Of a stretch of DNA of 64,000 nucleotides, positions 17,361 through 26,836 are shown piece by piece. Under the pieces are notes generated by a model, which worked only from the letters and a program-made list of their open reading frames with translations, made no database searches and had not been told where the DNA came from. Numbering within the stretch: the stretch's first letter is position 1; each line of letters begins with the position of its first letter. The stretch is from positions 1-64,000 of the forward strand of contig CAKZUE010000022.1 of assembly GCA_937920635.1 (NCBI GenBank). The letters run 5' to 3'. Position numbers and translations under genes: made by a program. Source of the DNA: an uncultured Bryobacteraceae bacterium (GTDB lineage Bacteria; Acidobacteriota; Terriglobia; Bryobacterales; Bryobacteraceae).

Positions 17361-18620
17361 CTATTTCTCCATCGTATCCAGAGCCAGACGAAAGAACTCC
17401 GGCGGTCCGAAATTGCCGGATTTCGGCACCAGAGTGAATCCCGGGGGATCGAGGCTCGACAGCACCGGAACGCCCGGAGAGATCTCGCGTCCAACCAGCG
17501 CCGCGCGGAGGCCGATGGCGTCGATCACCGCCCCGGAAGTCTCTCCGCCCGCCACCGCGATCCGGCGCACGCCAAGCTCCGCAGTGGCGCGTGCGGCGAG
17601 AGCCGCGAACAGGCGCTCGATCGGCTCGGAAGCGGCGGGCGTCCGCGCGCCCGGGGGAGAGGAACTGGCAACTAATGGAACCTCACCTTTCGCGATCACG
17701 GAGGCGATGGCTTCGTGCAGCCGCTCTGCTTCGCCAGCGGGGTGGCTGACACCCGCCTGCGCGTCCACGGAGATGACCACACCGCCCGAGTCCCGCCATT
17801 GTGAGACCTGGCGCAGGGTGGCATCGGAGCACGAACCGGACAGCAGCAGCGCGTTTCCCACGCCGGTTGCGCGTGCCGGCAGGATGCCCGGTTCCCAGCA
17901 CCGCCATGTGGCAGGCAGCGCGGCCGTAATTCCACTGCCACCCGTCAACACGCGCAGCGAACGGCAGGCGCGCGCCAGCACGGCCAGATCGGCGTCGCAG
18001 ATGGCATCGGCCAACGCGACCTCAATGCCCTGCCCGCGCAACTCGGCGATGTGCCTGCGGACGGCAGCGGCGCCGCGGCGGACAGTCTCCAGTGGAACCA
18101 ACCCCACGCGGCGGGATGTCTGCCGCTGAAGGTGCCGGACCAGGTTCGAGTCCCGCATCGGAGTGATGGGATGGTCCCTCATGGGCGACTCCGCCAGCAG
18201 CACTCCGTGAACAAACAGATGCCCCTGGTATTGCGTGCGCCCGTTGACGGGCAGCGCTGGGACGGCAACGGTGAAAGACTCGCCGGCCAGGTTCAGCAGT
18301 TCCGAACACAACGGGCCGATGTTGCCGCGTTCGGTTGAATCGAACGTGGAGCAGTACTTGAACTGCCACTGCCGGGGCCGCAGCGGCTTGAGCGTATCAA
18401 AAACCCGGCGCAGAACCGCGCAGGCGACTTCCGGTTCCACGGAGCGGATCTTGAGCGCGGCGACCACGGCATCCAGAGACAGGTTCTCAAGCACGGCGCG
18501 GGAAAAGTCAGGACCAAACACCTGCACGACACGTGCGCCGGCCCGCACCAGCATGGAGGCGGCGTCGGCGCCGCCCGTGTAGTCGTCGGCGAGAACGGCG
18601 AGGCGAAGACGCGCTGTCAT
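17361..18620 (-). CDS. otnK: Four-carbon acid sugar kinase (DUF1537)
   Basis: A 419-residue DUF1537 kinase. The N-terminal substrate domain opens LAVLADDYTGGADAASMLV, the signature acidic loop of the family. The C-terminal nucleotide-binding domain has glycine-rich VLTGGSG and VAGGETSGAVIDA segments. Characterised members phosphorylate threonate, erythronate or 3-oxo-tetronate at O4. The pairing with OtnC favours 3-oxo-tetronate. Its ATG overlaps the stop of the MFS gene (ATGA). The usual isomerase OtnI is not in the cluster. Confidence 0.88.
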   Translation of the reverse strand: MTARLRLAVLADDYTGGADAASMLVRAGARVVQVFGPDFSRAVLENLSLDAVVAALKIRSVEPEVACAVLRRVFDTLKPLRPRQWQFKYCSTFDSTERGNIGPLCSELLNLAGESFTVAVPALPVNGRTQYQGHLFVHGVLLAESPMRDHPITPMRDSNLVRHLQRQTSRRVGLVPLETVRRGAAAVRRHIAELRGQGIEVALADAICDADLAVLARACRSLRVLTGGSGITAALPATWRCWEPGILPARATGVGNALLLSGSCSDATLRQVSQWRDSGGVVISVDAQAGVSHPAGEAERLHEAIASVIAKGEVPLVASSSPPGARTPAASEPIERLFAALAARATAELGVRRIAVAGGETSGAVIDAIGLRAALVGREISPGVPVLSSLDPPGFTLVPKSGNFGPPEFFRLALDTMEK

Positions 18621-19801
18621 CGTGTGAAGTGCCCTTTCATCCGCAGCCACGCCAGGGCGGACGCACCGTTCAGCGTGGCGGCGACGAGGAAGTACGGGGT
18701 GGAATCACCGGCGCTGTTGCGCAGCAGGGGAAAGAGCGCCGCGCTGGCCATGGCGCCGAAGTTCCCGATCATGTTCATCAGGCCGGAGAGCGCGGCGGTG
18801 TGACGCCCGCCGATGTCCTGGCAGAATGTCCACGAGGGGCTGATCGTGCTGTCGGCGCCGAAGGCGGCAAGGGCGAACCACAAACTGGCCTCGAGCGGCG
18901 CGGCCGCCCCGGGAATCGCCAGCAGGCCTGCCGCGGCAAGAACGAAGCCGGCAGCGGCGGGAACGCGCCGGGACCATGCGGGAGAGGTGCGGTACATCCG
19001 GTCCACGGCGCGCCCGGAGATCCATTGCGAAGAGGCGCCCGCCAGCAGCGGAATGGCGGAGTAGAACGCCGCCGTTTGCGCCGTGAGCGAATAGCGGCTC
19101 TGGAGATAGGAAAACATCCACGTTAAACAGAGAAAAAACGTAAAATTCCCCGCGAAATACTGAAAACAGGCCAATGCCATCTGGAAGACCGGAAAGCGGT
19201 GCGCGGCGGCCCCAACATGCGCGGAGGAGCTCGCATCCTCTTTCCAATAGGGCTGGTCGCGGTAGAGGGCGAACCACAGAGAGGCCCACACAAGGCCGGG
19301 AATTGCGAGCAGGATGAACGACCACCGCCAGCCAATGGAAGCAAGCATGGCAGCGAAGACAGGAAACGAAAGCGCCGCGCCGATCCGCGAGCCCGAGAAG
19401 AGAATGCCGTTGGCGAAGCCGCGGCGGGAAGGCGGCACCGAGGAGGCGATGACACGCGCAGCGCCGGGAAATGCCGCCGCTTCAAAGACCCCGAACACAA
19501 GGCGGATGGCGAAGAGGCTCGAGAAGCCCCAGGCGGCGGCGGTGGAAGCGGTGAGCAGGCTCCAGAGGATTACTGCCGCCGCCAGCAGCCGCCGCGCCCC
19601 GAAACGGTCGGCGAACCAGCCGGCGGGAACCTGGGCCAGCGCATATCCCAGGCTGAAGGCGCTGAACACCAGGCCCATGCGGACGTCAGAAAGTCCCAGC
19701 GCCGCCGAAATGTCGCCGCGCGCGCTGCTGATGCAGGCGCGGTCCACATAGGTGATCACGGACAGCAGAAAAAGGGCCGTCAGAATCCAGCGGGTTCTCA
19801 C
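18617..19801 (-). CDS. MFS transporter, likely acid-sugar uptake
   Basis: A 394-residue 12-helix major facilitator protein. The opening WILTALFLLSVITYVDRACISSA and the loop GWFADRFGARRLL are typical of the anion:cation symporter (hexuronate/galactonate) branch. It starts at a GTG overlapping the upstream amidohydrolase stop (GTGA) and ends overlapping the otnK start, so it is translationally coupled on both sides. Its cargo is most likely the acid sugar degraded by the operon. This start gives a normal first transmembrane helix; the longer open frame is a frame-shadow of the neighbour. Confidence 0.9.
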   Translation of the reverse strand: MRTRWILTALFLLSVITYVDRACISSARGDISAALGLSDVRMGLVFSAFSLGYALAQVPAGWFADRFGARRLLAAAVILWSLLTASTAAAWGFSSLFAIRLVFGVFEAAAFPGAARVIASSVPPSRRGFANGILFSGSRIGAALSFPVFAAMLASIGWRWSFILLAIPGLVWASLWFALYRDQPYWKEDASSSAHVGAAAHRFPVFQMALACFQYFAGNFTFFLCLTWMFSYLQSRYSLTAQTAAFYSAIPLLAGASSQWISGRAVDRMYRTSPAWSRRVPAAAGFVLAAAGLLAIPGAAAPLEASLWFALAAFGADSTISPSWTFCQDIGGRHTAALSGLMNMIGNFGAMASAALFPLLRNSAGDSTPYFLVAATLNGASALAWLRMKGHFTR

Positions 19802-20553
19802 GCCGGCTCTCCGTCGAAAACCCGCCGCGCCGTGTGCCAAAGAATCTGCCGCCGGTCGGCTTCCGGAATGGCCAGATCCGCGATTTTCCGGATCTCCGTC
19901 TGCCGGGACTCGGGCAGGTCGGAGCCGATCATCAGGCGCGAGGAAGGAACATGCTTCAGGACTTCCCGCACCTGCGCGGGCATCAGAGTCGACACTTCGA
20001 GGAAAATGTTGGGGCAGACCGCCGCCGCCACAATGGCCTCGAGGTGGTATGCGGAGCCGCCGGCGTGAGCGAGAACGACGGGCAGCTCCGGGAACCGGCG
20101 AGCCACGGGGATGAAAAGCGAGGGCAAGGCGAACGGCGCACCGTTGCCGGTGTGACAAACCAGGGCAAGCCGCAGCTCGGCCGCCACAGAGGCCAGCTCA
20201 TGAAATTCCTCTCCCAGCGGATGGAGCGGCTGATACTGCGGCTGGAACTTCAGGGCGCGAAAACCGTAGAGAGTGACGACACGCTCGAGTTCGGCCCGGC
20301 GCTCCCTGGAGGATAGGAACGCCGGAAGACAGGCGGCGCCGCAGAACCTTGCCGGATGCGCGGCGATGGCGGCGCCGATGAGGTCGTGGGCCTCGCGATA
20401 ATCTTCCACGACCGGAAAAGGGATCAGAAGAGCGCGGTCTATGCCCTCGGAATCCATGTCGGCGGCCGCCTGTTCCAGACCGTAACTGCGTCCGCTGTGG
20501 CGGGCGCGCCCCAGGTGGACATGAGTGTCATAAACGGGGAAGCCGCTGATCAC
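19798..20553 (-). CDS. Amidohydrolase-2 family metal hydrolase
   Basis: A 251-residue TIM-barrel hydrolase. Metal ligands: H-x-H in VYDTHVHLG near residue 10, histidines in LVCHTGNG and VLAHAGGS, and the aspartate of LMIGSDLPES. The amidohydrolase-2 family includes decarboxylases and lactonases such as those opening sugar-acid lactones. In this operon a lactonase or hydrolase supplying the linear acid sugar is a reasonable guess. It overlaps both neighbours by 4 bp, so its product is probably needed in step with theirs. Confidence 0.82.
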   Translation of the reverse strand: MISGFPVYDTHVHLGRARHSGRSYGLEQAAADMDSEGIDRALLIPFPVVEDYREAHDLIGAAIAAHPARFCGAACLPAFLSSRERRAELERVVTLYGFRALKFQPQYQPLHPLGEEFHELASVAAELRLALVCHTGNGAPFALPSLFIPVARRFPELPVVLAHAGGSAYHLEAIVAAAVCPNIFLEVSTLMPAQVREVLKHVPSSRLMIGSDLPESRQTEIRKIADLAIPEADRRQILWHTARRVFDGEPA

Positions 20554-21620
20554 TGCCCGTCCTCCATGGCTGCCACGATGGCTTCGGTGAGTTGAGACGA
20601 AGTGAGGCGCCCGCCGAGATCCGGGGTCGCGCGTTCCGGATCAGACAGGACAGCGGCAACTGCCCGCCGGATCGATTCCGCCGCATCGAGGCACGCTTCG
20701 CTGCCCAGCCACTCCAGCATCATCGCGGCCGACAGAATGGAGGCCACCGGATTGGCAATGCCCCGTCCGGCGATGTCCGGCGCAGATCCGTGGGCAGGCT
20801 GAAACACAGCGTGGCGCTCACCAATGTCGGCCGAAGGCGCCATGCCCATTCCGCCCACCAGAGCCGCCGCCAGATCCGACAGGATATCGCCGAACATGTT
20901 TTCTGTCACGATCACGTCGAAGCCCTCTGGGCGGCGGACCAGCGCAAGGGCCGCCGCGTCGACATAAAGGCGGGACGTCCGGACGCCAGGAAATTCCTCA
21001 GCGATTTCATCGAAAATCCGCCGGAAAAATGCCATCGAAGGGAGGACATTCGACTTGTCTACAAGAGTCACATGACGCCGCCGGCGCATCGCCAGAGAAA
21101 AGGCGAAGCGGAAAAGCCGCTCCGAGGCGGCGCGAGTCACCCGCATCTCGTCCGTGACGGCTTCGGCGTCATCCGGCCAACGGCGTTTTCGCGTGGAGAA
21201 GAGTCCCTCGGTGCTCTCGCGCACAAGCACCAGATCGATGGCCCCGGCCTCCTTCCCGCGCAGAGGCGTATGGGCCGGATGAAACAGCCGCACCGGGCGG
21301 ACGCCGGCGAATAGATCCAACCGCTCCCGCAGGTCGAGCTGGGGAGCGATCTCGGTGCCGCCGGGGCCGCGGACATCCGGCAACCCCATGGCGCCGAGAA
21401 GAATGGCGTCGCAACGCGCAACCTCCTGGAAAACGGCCTCTGGGAAAGGATCGCCCGAGCGGAGAAACTCCGCGGCGCCGATAGAATATTCCTGCCGCTC
21501 AAGCCGGATTACCGGACGCATCTGCTCCACTTTTTGAAGAACACGCCACGTTTCCTCAATTACTTCTGGACCGATTCCATCGCCGGGAAGGCTGGCGATC
21601 CGGTAATTTTCAGGCGTCAT
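20550..21620 (-). CDS. Isocitrate/isopropylmalate dehydrogenase family enzyme
   Basis: A 356-residue NAD-dependent beta-hydroxyacid oxidative decarboxylase. Motifs: [14 protein letters not shown] at the start, [24 protein letters not shown], and the [23 protein letters not shown] signature, then [13 protein letters not shown]. The family includes LeuB, isocitrate, homoisocitrate, D-malate and tartrate dehydrogenases. No leucine genes are nearby and the operon handles acid sugars, so a tartrate/D-malate/tetronate-type substrate is more likely than isopropylmalate. It overlaps the Gfo/Idh gene by 11 bp. Confidence 0.88.
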   Translation of the reverse strand: MTPENYRIASLPGDGIGPEVIEETWRVLQKVEQMRPVIRLERQEYSIGAAEFLRSGDPFPEAVFQEVARCDAILLGAMGLPDVRGPGGTEIAPQLDLRERLDLFAGVRPVRLFHPAHTPLRGKEAGAIDLVLVRESTEGLFSTRKRRWPDDAEAVTDEMRVTRAASERLFRFAFSLAMRRRRHVTLVDKSNVLPSMAFFRRIFDEIAEEFPGVRTSRLYVDAAALALVRRPEGFDVIVTENMFGDILSDLAAALVGGMGMAPSADIGERHAVFQPAHGSAPDIAGRGIANPVASILSAAMMLEWLGSEACLDAAESIRRAVAAVLSDPERATPDLGGRLTSSQLTEAIVAAMEDGQ

Positions 21621-22641
21621 ATTCCTCCATATCTACTGCTCTGCGGGATGCGGCCGATTCATAGCAGGCTTCGACAAGGCGCACGGTGCGCAAATACGTC
21701 TGGCCTTCGGACTCGCAAGGCGCTCCGGCGCGGAGACAGGCGGCGGCGTGCTGCTGGAACGCGAAGACGCTGTCACCTTTGTAGCCGGTCTCGGGAATGG
21801 CGTAACCGTGGGCCTGTGGCTGCTCCCCATGTTGCTGGAGGGCAAGACGGCCATACCCATCCATGAAGAGCGCGGCGCGGGCGCCTTCGACGCGCAGCTC
21901 GCCAAACGCGGGCGGCGGCGGCGCGGGACCGCTGATTCGGTTGGCGTCGATCAGACCGTGCGCGCCGGAGCGGAAATGCAGGTGAATCCAGGCGGCATCC
22001 TCGCCGGCAATGACAGGATTGATGCGTGCCGTTTCACAGAATACAGAATCTATTTCTCCGAGAAGAAAGCGGAATGTATCGAGGAAATGCACCAATGTTT
22101 CATAGATGAGCAGGCGGGGCATCGAGCGGAAGTAGGGCTGAACCGCGTATGGTTCCGGCCCCCGGCCGTCTCCGGTGCGCATGAGAAAAGAGACGTAGAA
22201 CGGCTCTCCAACAGTGCCAGATTCAATCAGCCGGCGGATTTCCCGATACCATGGCTGCCAGCGCCAGTTCTCGTGAACCAGCAGGCGCACGCCCGCCTCA
22301 GAGGCGGCGCGGACCATGGCGGTGCACTCGGCCATCGTGGGCGCCATCGGTTTCTGGCAAATCACGTCGACGCCCAAGGAGGCCGCCAGTTGGGTGAGGG
22401 CGAGATGCGTGTCGGGGCGGGTGACGATGTCGAGAAAGTCAGGCTCCTCGGCGCAGATCATCTCCTCGACTGCGGCGTATACGCGGGGAATGCCGTATCG
22501 CTGCGCGAAGTCCCGCGCTCGGGGCTGGTCTGGGTCGGCGATGGCGGCGATGTCAACTTCAGGAATTCTGCGCCATGCGTCGGCATGGAACTGGGCGAAG
22601 TAACCGGCGCCTGCCATGACGCCTTTCCGCGGTTGATCCAT
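21610..22641 (-). CDS. Gfo/Idh/MocA oxidoreductase, first gene of acid-sugar operon
   Basis: A 343-residue cytoplasmic NAD(P)-dependent sugar oxidoreductase without signal peptide. The Rossmann opening KGVMAGAGYFAQFH and the catalytic EKP-like motif, here ICQKPMAPT with Q for E, are present. The C-terminal sheet domain includes NWRWQPWYREIRRL and ETLVHFLDTFRFLLG. The start MDQPRKG has a GGAG ribosome-binding site 8 bp upstream; two earlier in-frame ATGs lack one. It is a candidate for the 2- or 3-oxidation step that makes the oxo-tetronate used by OtnK. Confidence 0.88.
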   Translation of the reverse strand: MDQPRKGVMAGAGYFAQFHADAWRRIPEVDIAAIADPDQPRARDFAQRYGIPRVYAAVEEMICAEEPDFLDIVTRPDTHLALTQLAASLGVDVICQKPMAPTMAECTAMVRAASEAGVRLLVHENWRWQPWYREIRRLIESGTVGEPFYVSFLMRTGDGRGPEPYAVQPYFRSMPRLLIYETLVHFLDTFRFLLGEIDSVFCETARINPVIAGEDAAWIHLHFRSGAHGLIDANRISGPAPPPPAFGELRVEGARAALFMDGYGRLALQQHGEQPQAHGYAIPETGYKGDSVFAFQQHAAACLRAGAPCESEGQTYLRTVRLVEACYESAASRRAVDMEEYDA

Positions 22642-22937
22642 CGAGATGCTCCGCATCAAGCTTACTTCAGCCGTGCGCGGAACATCAGGGCGAGCCGTCC
22701 CGGGAATCGACCGATTCTGTCTGCTGCGTCATCGCGCAGGACAGGGCAATGAAAAAAGGCCTGACGCTCCGGTCGAAATCACTCTGTCGAAAGACAAGTG
22801 GGGCGCTGGTTTTACGGGCGGAAAGCGCTGTTGCGCGAGGATGGCTGCAACGCTGTTGCCGGTACGATCGGACAAGCCGGCCATCGCACGGGCTTGTAGT
22901 CAAGAAGCGGCCCGGCCGGGTCGAGGCCTTTTCTCGG
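22642..22937. other. Non-coding spacer upstream of the acid-sugar operon
   Basis: No gene is seen. The stretch should contain the promoter of the operon starting at 22641 and reading left. I could not find a convincing -35/-10 pair, only the ribosome-binding site GGAG before the first gene. Confidence 0.4.
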
Positions 22938-22976
22938 CCCGGCGGAGAGCCGCCACCAGGGACGGCTCCCGCCGGG
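22938..22976 (-). terminator. Strong GC hairpin after the TonB receptor gene
   Basis: CCCGGCGG-AGAGCCG and CGGCTCCCGCCGGG pair over 14 bp with one bulged base around a 10-nt loop, starting 18 bp after the receptor stop. There is no T tract on the receptor strand, so it may terminate Rho-dependently or protect the mRNA 3' end. Confidence 0.5.
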
Positions 22977-22994
22977 CGAAGCAGGGGCAGTGTG

Positions 22995-25900
22995 TCAGAA
23001 GACGAGCTTCAGAACGATTTCGATCTGGCGCGGGTCGTAGGTGCTCATGCCGTGCGCGCCGAATCCGGCGTTTTGACCCGCTCCGATCAACTGGCCATTG
23101 GCCAGGTTCGTCCTGACCTCGGTACCGCCCAGGCTTGTCGAGTAGCTGGGGCTGAACTGGGTGTGGTTGAAGAAGTTGTTGGCGTGCGCCTGCAACTGGA
23201 GGCGGATGCGCTCGGTGATGGAGAAGTTCCGCTGGATGGTCATGTTCACGGTGTTCAGCGGCTCGTTGCGGAGATCGTTGTAGGTGAAAGCTGCATTGCC
23301 CCACCAGAAAATGTCCCGCTGCACGGAGCCGTTGGCGGTGACGACCGTCTGTCCGAAGAATGCATCCGGGTTGTACTTGAGATACGTGAACGGATTGGGC
23401 CGGATCTGGCGGCCGCTCGGCAGGGTGACCGTCTTCACGCCGTCGTACCAGCCCTGGAGTTCTTTCGGAAGCACCCGGCTGACTCCGGGCATTGCGTTAG
23501 GTCTGCCGTTGAGTGAATTGCTGTTGGCGCCGCTGATGACGATGGGGGTGCCCTTCTGATACATCCAGACGCCGCTCACCTGCCAGCTGCTGGTCAGCGC
23601 CGAAACCACCCGGTTTCCGGCGCCGAGCGCGTGGCCTTTGCCGAAGGGCAGGTCGTAGAGGAAGCTGACCACGGCCCGGTGCGGAATATCGTTGGCCGCG
23701 AGGCGGCGGTTTTGGCGGAGATCGAGCAGGTTGCCCGCCTGGTCGCCGAAGCCCTCGCCATTGAAATTGTTCTGAGCGATGGCGTTGGCCACCTCCAGCG
23801 CCCTCGACCAGGTGTAGTGGCCATTCAGCAGGAGCCCGCGCTTGAGGGATCGCGTCACCTGCACCTGGAGCGCGTTGTAGTCAGAGAAGCCATCCATTCT
23901 CTGCACTCCCATGCTGCCGAAGAATGGGTAAGGGAGCAGCGTTTCGCGCAGCGCGATCTTGGCGTTGCCCAGGGTGCCGGAGAAGGGGATCAGCGGGCCG
24001 GAGGTTGGCTGCCATGGATTGGGAACAAGATCTGCGCCGGTGTGGCCTGAGCCGTTCCGGGCGATGTAATTCTCCCGCCATGCGGCCAGTGTCGATGCGG
24101 GGATGAACTGGTTGTTGTTGATCTGCAACGAACTCAACGCCAGCCGCCGTCCATAAGCCCCCGACCAGCCAGTGGCGAACTGCCAGTCGGCCTTCTTCCA
24201 TTCGATGAAGAAATTGGCCTGATGCACGCGCGGCGTCACATAGCCATAGCGTGGGAACCGCGGATTGGGTCCGCCACCGTACAGGCCGGGCGCTTTCGGG
24301 TCGTCCCGGGTCGGTGGAACGAGGAACGACACTTGCGAGAAATTGCCCACCAGCACTCCTGCCGGCGATGGGCCGTACGGCTGGACGTCGATGTAGGGCG
24401 CGAACGACTGCATGCCGTAGTTGTACGGGCCATCGAAAAACCCCGTGTTGGCAGGCAGGTAGGTGATGCCGTAACCGCCGCGCAAAACCAGGTTTTCCCG
24501 GAGCCGGTACGCCGCTCCCAGCCGCGGCCCGAAGTTCTTCCAATCGCTTTCCCACAGCCGCCGGTCGGCGCCAGTGGAGCCGGGGAAATAAAACGCGCCC
24601 GGGGTCCCGTAGGGGTTTTTGGCGGTCGCGTCGAAAGAAGACATCTGGTTGAAGCGGTCCGTCACGCCGGGTTGCGCGTCCCAGCGCAGCCCGAGATTGA
24701 TGGTCAGCCGGCTGGTCGGCCGCCAGTCGTTCTGTGTGTAAAGGGCGTAATACTGCTGGAGGAACGCCGGCTTCACATTGAAGCCGCGTCCGATCTCCAG
24801 TCCGGCTGCGCCGGTGAGAAAAGCCGCATACCTGTGGCCGTTGTTCTCGGCGGTCACCGCCTGCGTCAGGCCGCCGGTTGCGTTCACCGTCGGGCCGGCC
24901 GTGAATGGACTCACGTTCAGCCTGTAGGAGATTGCTTCCTGGGCGTCGATGTAGTTGGAGAAGTTCTGGCGCGTTTCTCCGCCGAACTTGAACGTCCACC
25001 GCCCGCGAAGGATCGTGGCTGAGCCGGCCAGAACGTGATTGGTCTGGCGCTCGTCCTTGTGCATGTACTGGTTGTTGTTCAGCGGGCTCCAGTAATCGCC
25101 GTTCATGAAGTTCGGGATGCGGCGCACCGCCATCGCCGCTTCGATGTCAGCAGGAATGCCGGCTGCGCGGTAATCGTAATCGGGTGTGTCATGCGAAAGC
25201 GAACCGGTCTTGATCCGGTTCACTCCATACCGCACGTCCACCACCACAGTTGGCGAAACGATCCAGGTGTCTCCGAGCGACAGATATGGATTGCGGTCTT
25301 TGATGAAAGGCGCAAACTGCTCTCCGGCGGCGGCGTTGTACAGATTGTTGTCGCCCCAGGTGAGCGGGTTGGTGATGTCGCCGAAGGTGAAGCCGCCTGT
25401 GAAATACAGAGAGTGTTTCGGGTTCACCCGGTAGTCCACGCGGCTGCCCAGAATGTTGCGCTCATATTTGCGGATGGCGGAGCGCATGAAATTGTTCGAG
25501 TTCGTAAAATTGTCCGGCGTACGGTTTGGACTGGGGTAGTTTTTCACCAGATTCAGGGCGGCGGTGTTCAGGCGGTTGGCCGGAATGATCGAGTTGGGGA
25601 ACAGAGCGCGCTGGTAGACGTTCGGGCCGGTCTGGATGGCCGTATAGGGATCGTACAAATTCAAGGGAACCGGCTTGCCTCCCACGTTGGCGAACGTCTG
25701 GCTGAAATTGCCTGCCTTCTCCAGATCGGTGGGCACGGTGCGCAGGAACACGAGTCCTTCGTTGAACCGCAGGCCCTCGTAACTCACGAAACCGAACAGC
25801 CTGTCCTTGATCAGCGGGCCGCCGGCCGTGCCGCCGTAAGTGGCGACCTTAAGCGGCTGGCGCGCGATCCCGCGGGCATTGTTATTGAAAGTGTTGGCGT

Positions 25901-26723
25901 TGAGCGCCTCGTTCCGCTGCCGCCAGAAGGCGCTGCCGTGCAGCTCGTTGGTGCCACTCTTGGTCGTCATCATGATGACGCCCATGCCGCGGCCGTATTC
26001 GGCCGAGTAGTTGTTGACCGTGGTGCGGACTTCCTGGAGCCCCTCCGTGGACGGGAGCACGGCCGCCTCGTTCCAGGCAGAGCCGACCACCCCGACGCCG
26101 TCTACCTGCACGTCGTTCTGAAAAGCCCCGCCGCCGTTGATCGACAGCGCGGAGACGTTTCTGCGGCCGTTGATGCCAATGCCGAACGAATTCTGCCCGG
26201 TCACCTGGAGCATCGAGGCGCGCGGAGTCGCGCCCATTTGCAGAGTCACGAAATAGAGCGGGTTGTGGTTCAGGTTGGGCAGAGCCCGGATCATCCTCTC
26301 CGGAGTCACTCCCTGCACGGTGGCCGATTCCGTTTGGATCGTCGCGGCCGAGGCGCTGACCTCCACCGCCGTCTGCACGGCGGCGATCTGGAGCCGGAAC
26401 TCCAGCCGCAGATTCTGAGCCACACCCAAAGCGATCTCCGACCGCTTGGCGCCGACGAAGCCCTGCTTCTCACACCGGACTTCATACTCGCCCGGAGGCA
26501 GGTAGGGGACGGCGAACTCCCCTTCGGCGTTGGTGGCCACTTTATATGTTTGGTTGGTCCGGACTTCAATGACCTCGACGCTCGCTTCGGGAATGGCGCC
26601 CCCGGTGGCATCGGTGACCGAGCCGGAAATTCTGCCCGAACGGATCTGGGCGTTCACCCCTGCTCCCACAAGGAATGCCGCCAGCAGCGACATGGCATGT
26701 AGACGAGACGAAAGTTGCAGCAT
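22995..26723 (-). CDS. TonB-dependent receptor with carboxypeptidase-regulatory-like domain
   Basis: A 1242-residue outer-membrane receptor of the long Acidobacteriota type. Signal peptide about 1-25. A carboxypeptidase-regulatory-like Ig domain covers about 30-110 (GSVTDATGGAIPEASVEV, GEFAVPYLPPGEYEV). A plug region follows (SINGGGAFQNDVQVDGV, TVNNYSAEYGRGMGVIMMTTKSGTNELHG), then a long barrel with many aromatic-rich strands and terminal phenylalanine (IEIVLKLVF). It would import a large substrate such as an oligosaccharide or peptide; the substrate is unknown. It is divergent from a membrane regulator gene (113 bp between starts), and a strong hairpin follows it. Confidence 0.93.
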   Translation of the reverse strand: MLQLSSRLHAMSLLAAFLVGAGVNAQIRSGRISGSVTDATGGAIPEASVEVIEVRTNQTYKVATNAEGEFAVPYLPPGEYEVRCEKQGFVGAKRSEIALGVAQNLRLEFRLQIAAVQTAVEVSASAATIQTESATVQGVTPERMIRALPNLNHNPLYFVTLQMGATPRASMLQVTGQNSFGIGINGRRNVSALSINGGGAFQNDVQVDGVGVVGSAWNEAAVLPSTEGLQEVRTTVNNYSAEYGRGMGVIMMTTKSGTNELHGSAFWRQRNEALNANTFNNNARGIARQPLKVATYGGTAGGPLIKDRLFGFVSYEGLRFNEGLVFLRTVPTDLEKAGNFSQTFANVGGKPVPLNLYDPYTAIQTGPNVYQRALFPNSIIPANRLNTAALNLVKNYPSPNRTPDNFTNSNNFMRSAIRKYERNILGSRVDYRVNPKHSLYFTGGFTFGDITNPLTWGDNNLYNAAAGEQFAPFIKDRNPYLSLGDTWIVSPTVVVDVRYGVNRIKTGSLSHDTPDYDYRAAGIPADIEAAMAVRRIPNFMNGDYWSPLNNNQYMHKDERQTNHVLAGSATILRGRWTFKFGGETRQNFSNYIDAQEAISYRLNVSPFTAGPTVNATGGLTQAVTAENNGHRYAAFLTGAAGLEIGRGFNVKPAFLQQYYALYTQNDWRPTSRLTINLGLRWDAQPGVTDRFNQMSSFDATAKNPYGTPGAFYFPGSTGADRRLWESDWKNFGPRLGAAYRLRENLVLRGGYGITYLPANTGFFDGPYNYGMQSFAPYIDVQPYGPSPAGVLVGNFSQVSFLVPPTRDDPKAPGLYGGGPNPRFPRYGYVTPRVHQANFFIEWKKADWQFATGWSGAYGRRLALSSLQINNNQFIPASTLAAWRENYIARNGSGHTGADLVPNPWQPTSGPLIPFSGTLGNAKIALRETLLPYPFFGSMGVQRMDGFSDYNALQVQVTRSLKRGLLLNGHYTWSRALEVANAIAQNNFNGEGFGDQAGNLLDLRQNRRLAANDIPHRAVVSFLYDLPFGKGHALGAGNRVVSALTSSWQVSGVWMYQKGTPIVISGANSNSLNGRPNAMPGVSRVLPKELQGWYDGVKTVTLPSGRQIRPNPFTYLKYNPDAFFGQTVVTANGSVQRDIFWWGNAAFTYNDLRNEPLNTVNMTIQRNFSITERIRLQLQAHANNFFNHTQFSPSYSTSLGGTEVRTNLANGQLIGAGQNAGFGAHGMSTYDPRQIEIVLKLVF

Positions 26724-26784
26724 GGTAAACCCTCGCTGCCTGAGACTGTACGCCTCCCGGCGCCAGTTTTGTCCAGAATTTACG

Positions 26785-26831
26785 GTTAACTACCCTGATC
26801 GATCATCTGTAAGGCATTAGAGGTGTATGCT
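26785..26831. promoter_or_regulatory. Divergent control region with palindromes and -10 element
   Basis: The 113-bp gap between the TonB receptor and regulator starts holds a GTTAAC palindrome (26785-26790), a perfect 10-bp palindrome TGATCGATCA (26796-26805), and TATGCT (26826-26831) ending 5 bp before the regulator ATG. The last would give a leaderless regulator mRNA. The palindromes are candidate binding sites for the regulator itself. Confidence 0.4.
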
Positions 26832-26836
26832 TTAGG

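Noticed and set aside
20550-21620. leuB of leucine synthesis
   Set aside because: No leuA, leuC or leuD nearby and tight coupling to acid-sugar genes. The family contains several other substrates.
25035-26702. Rightward 555-codon frame inside the TonB receptor gene
   Set aside because: Antisense to a clear receptor with signal peptide and family motifs; the high-GC third position makes long shadow frames.
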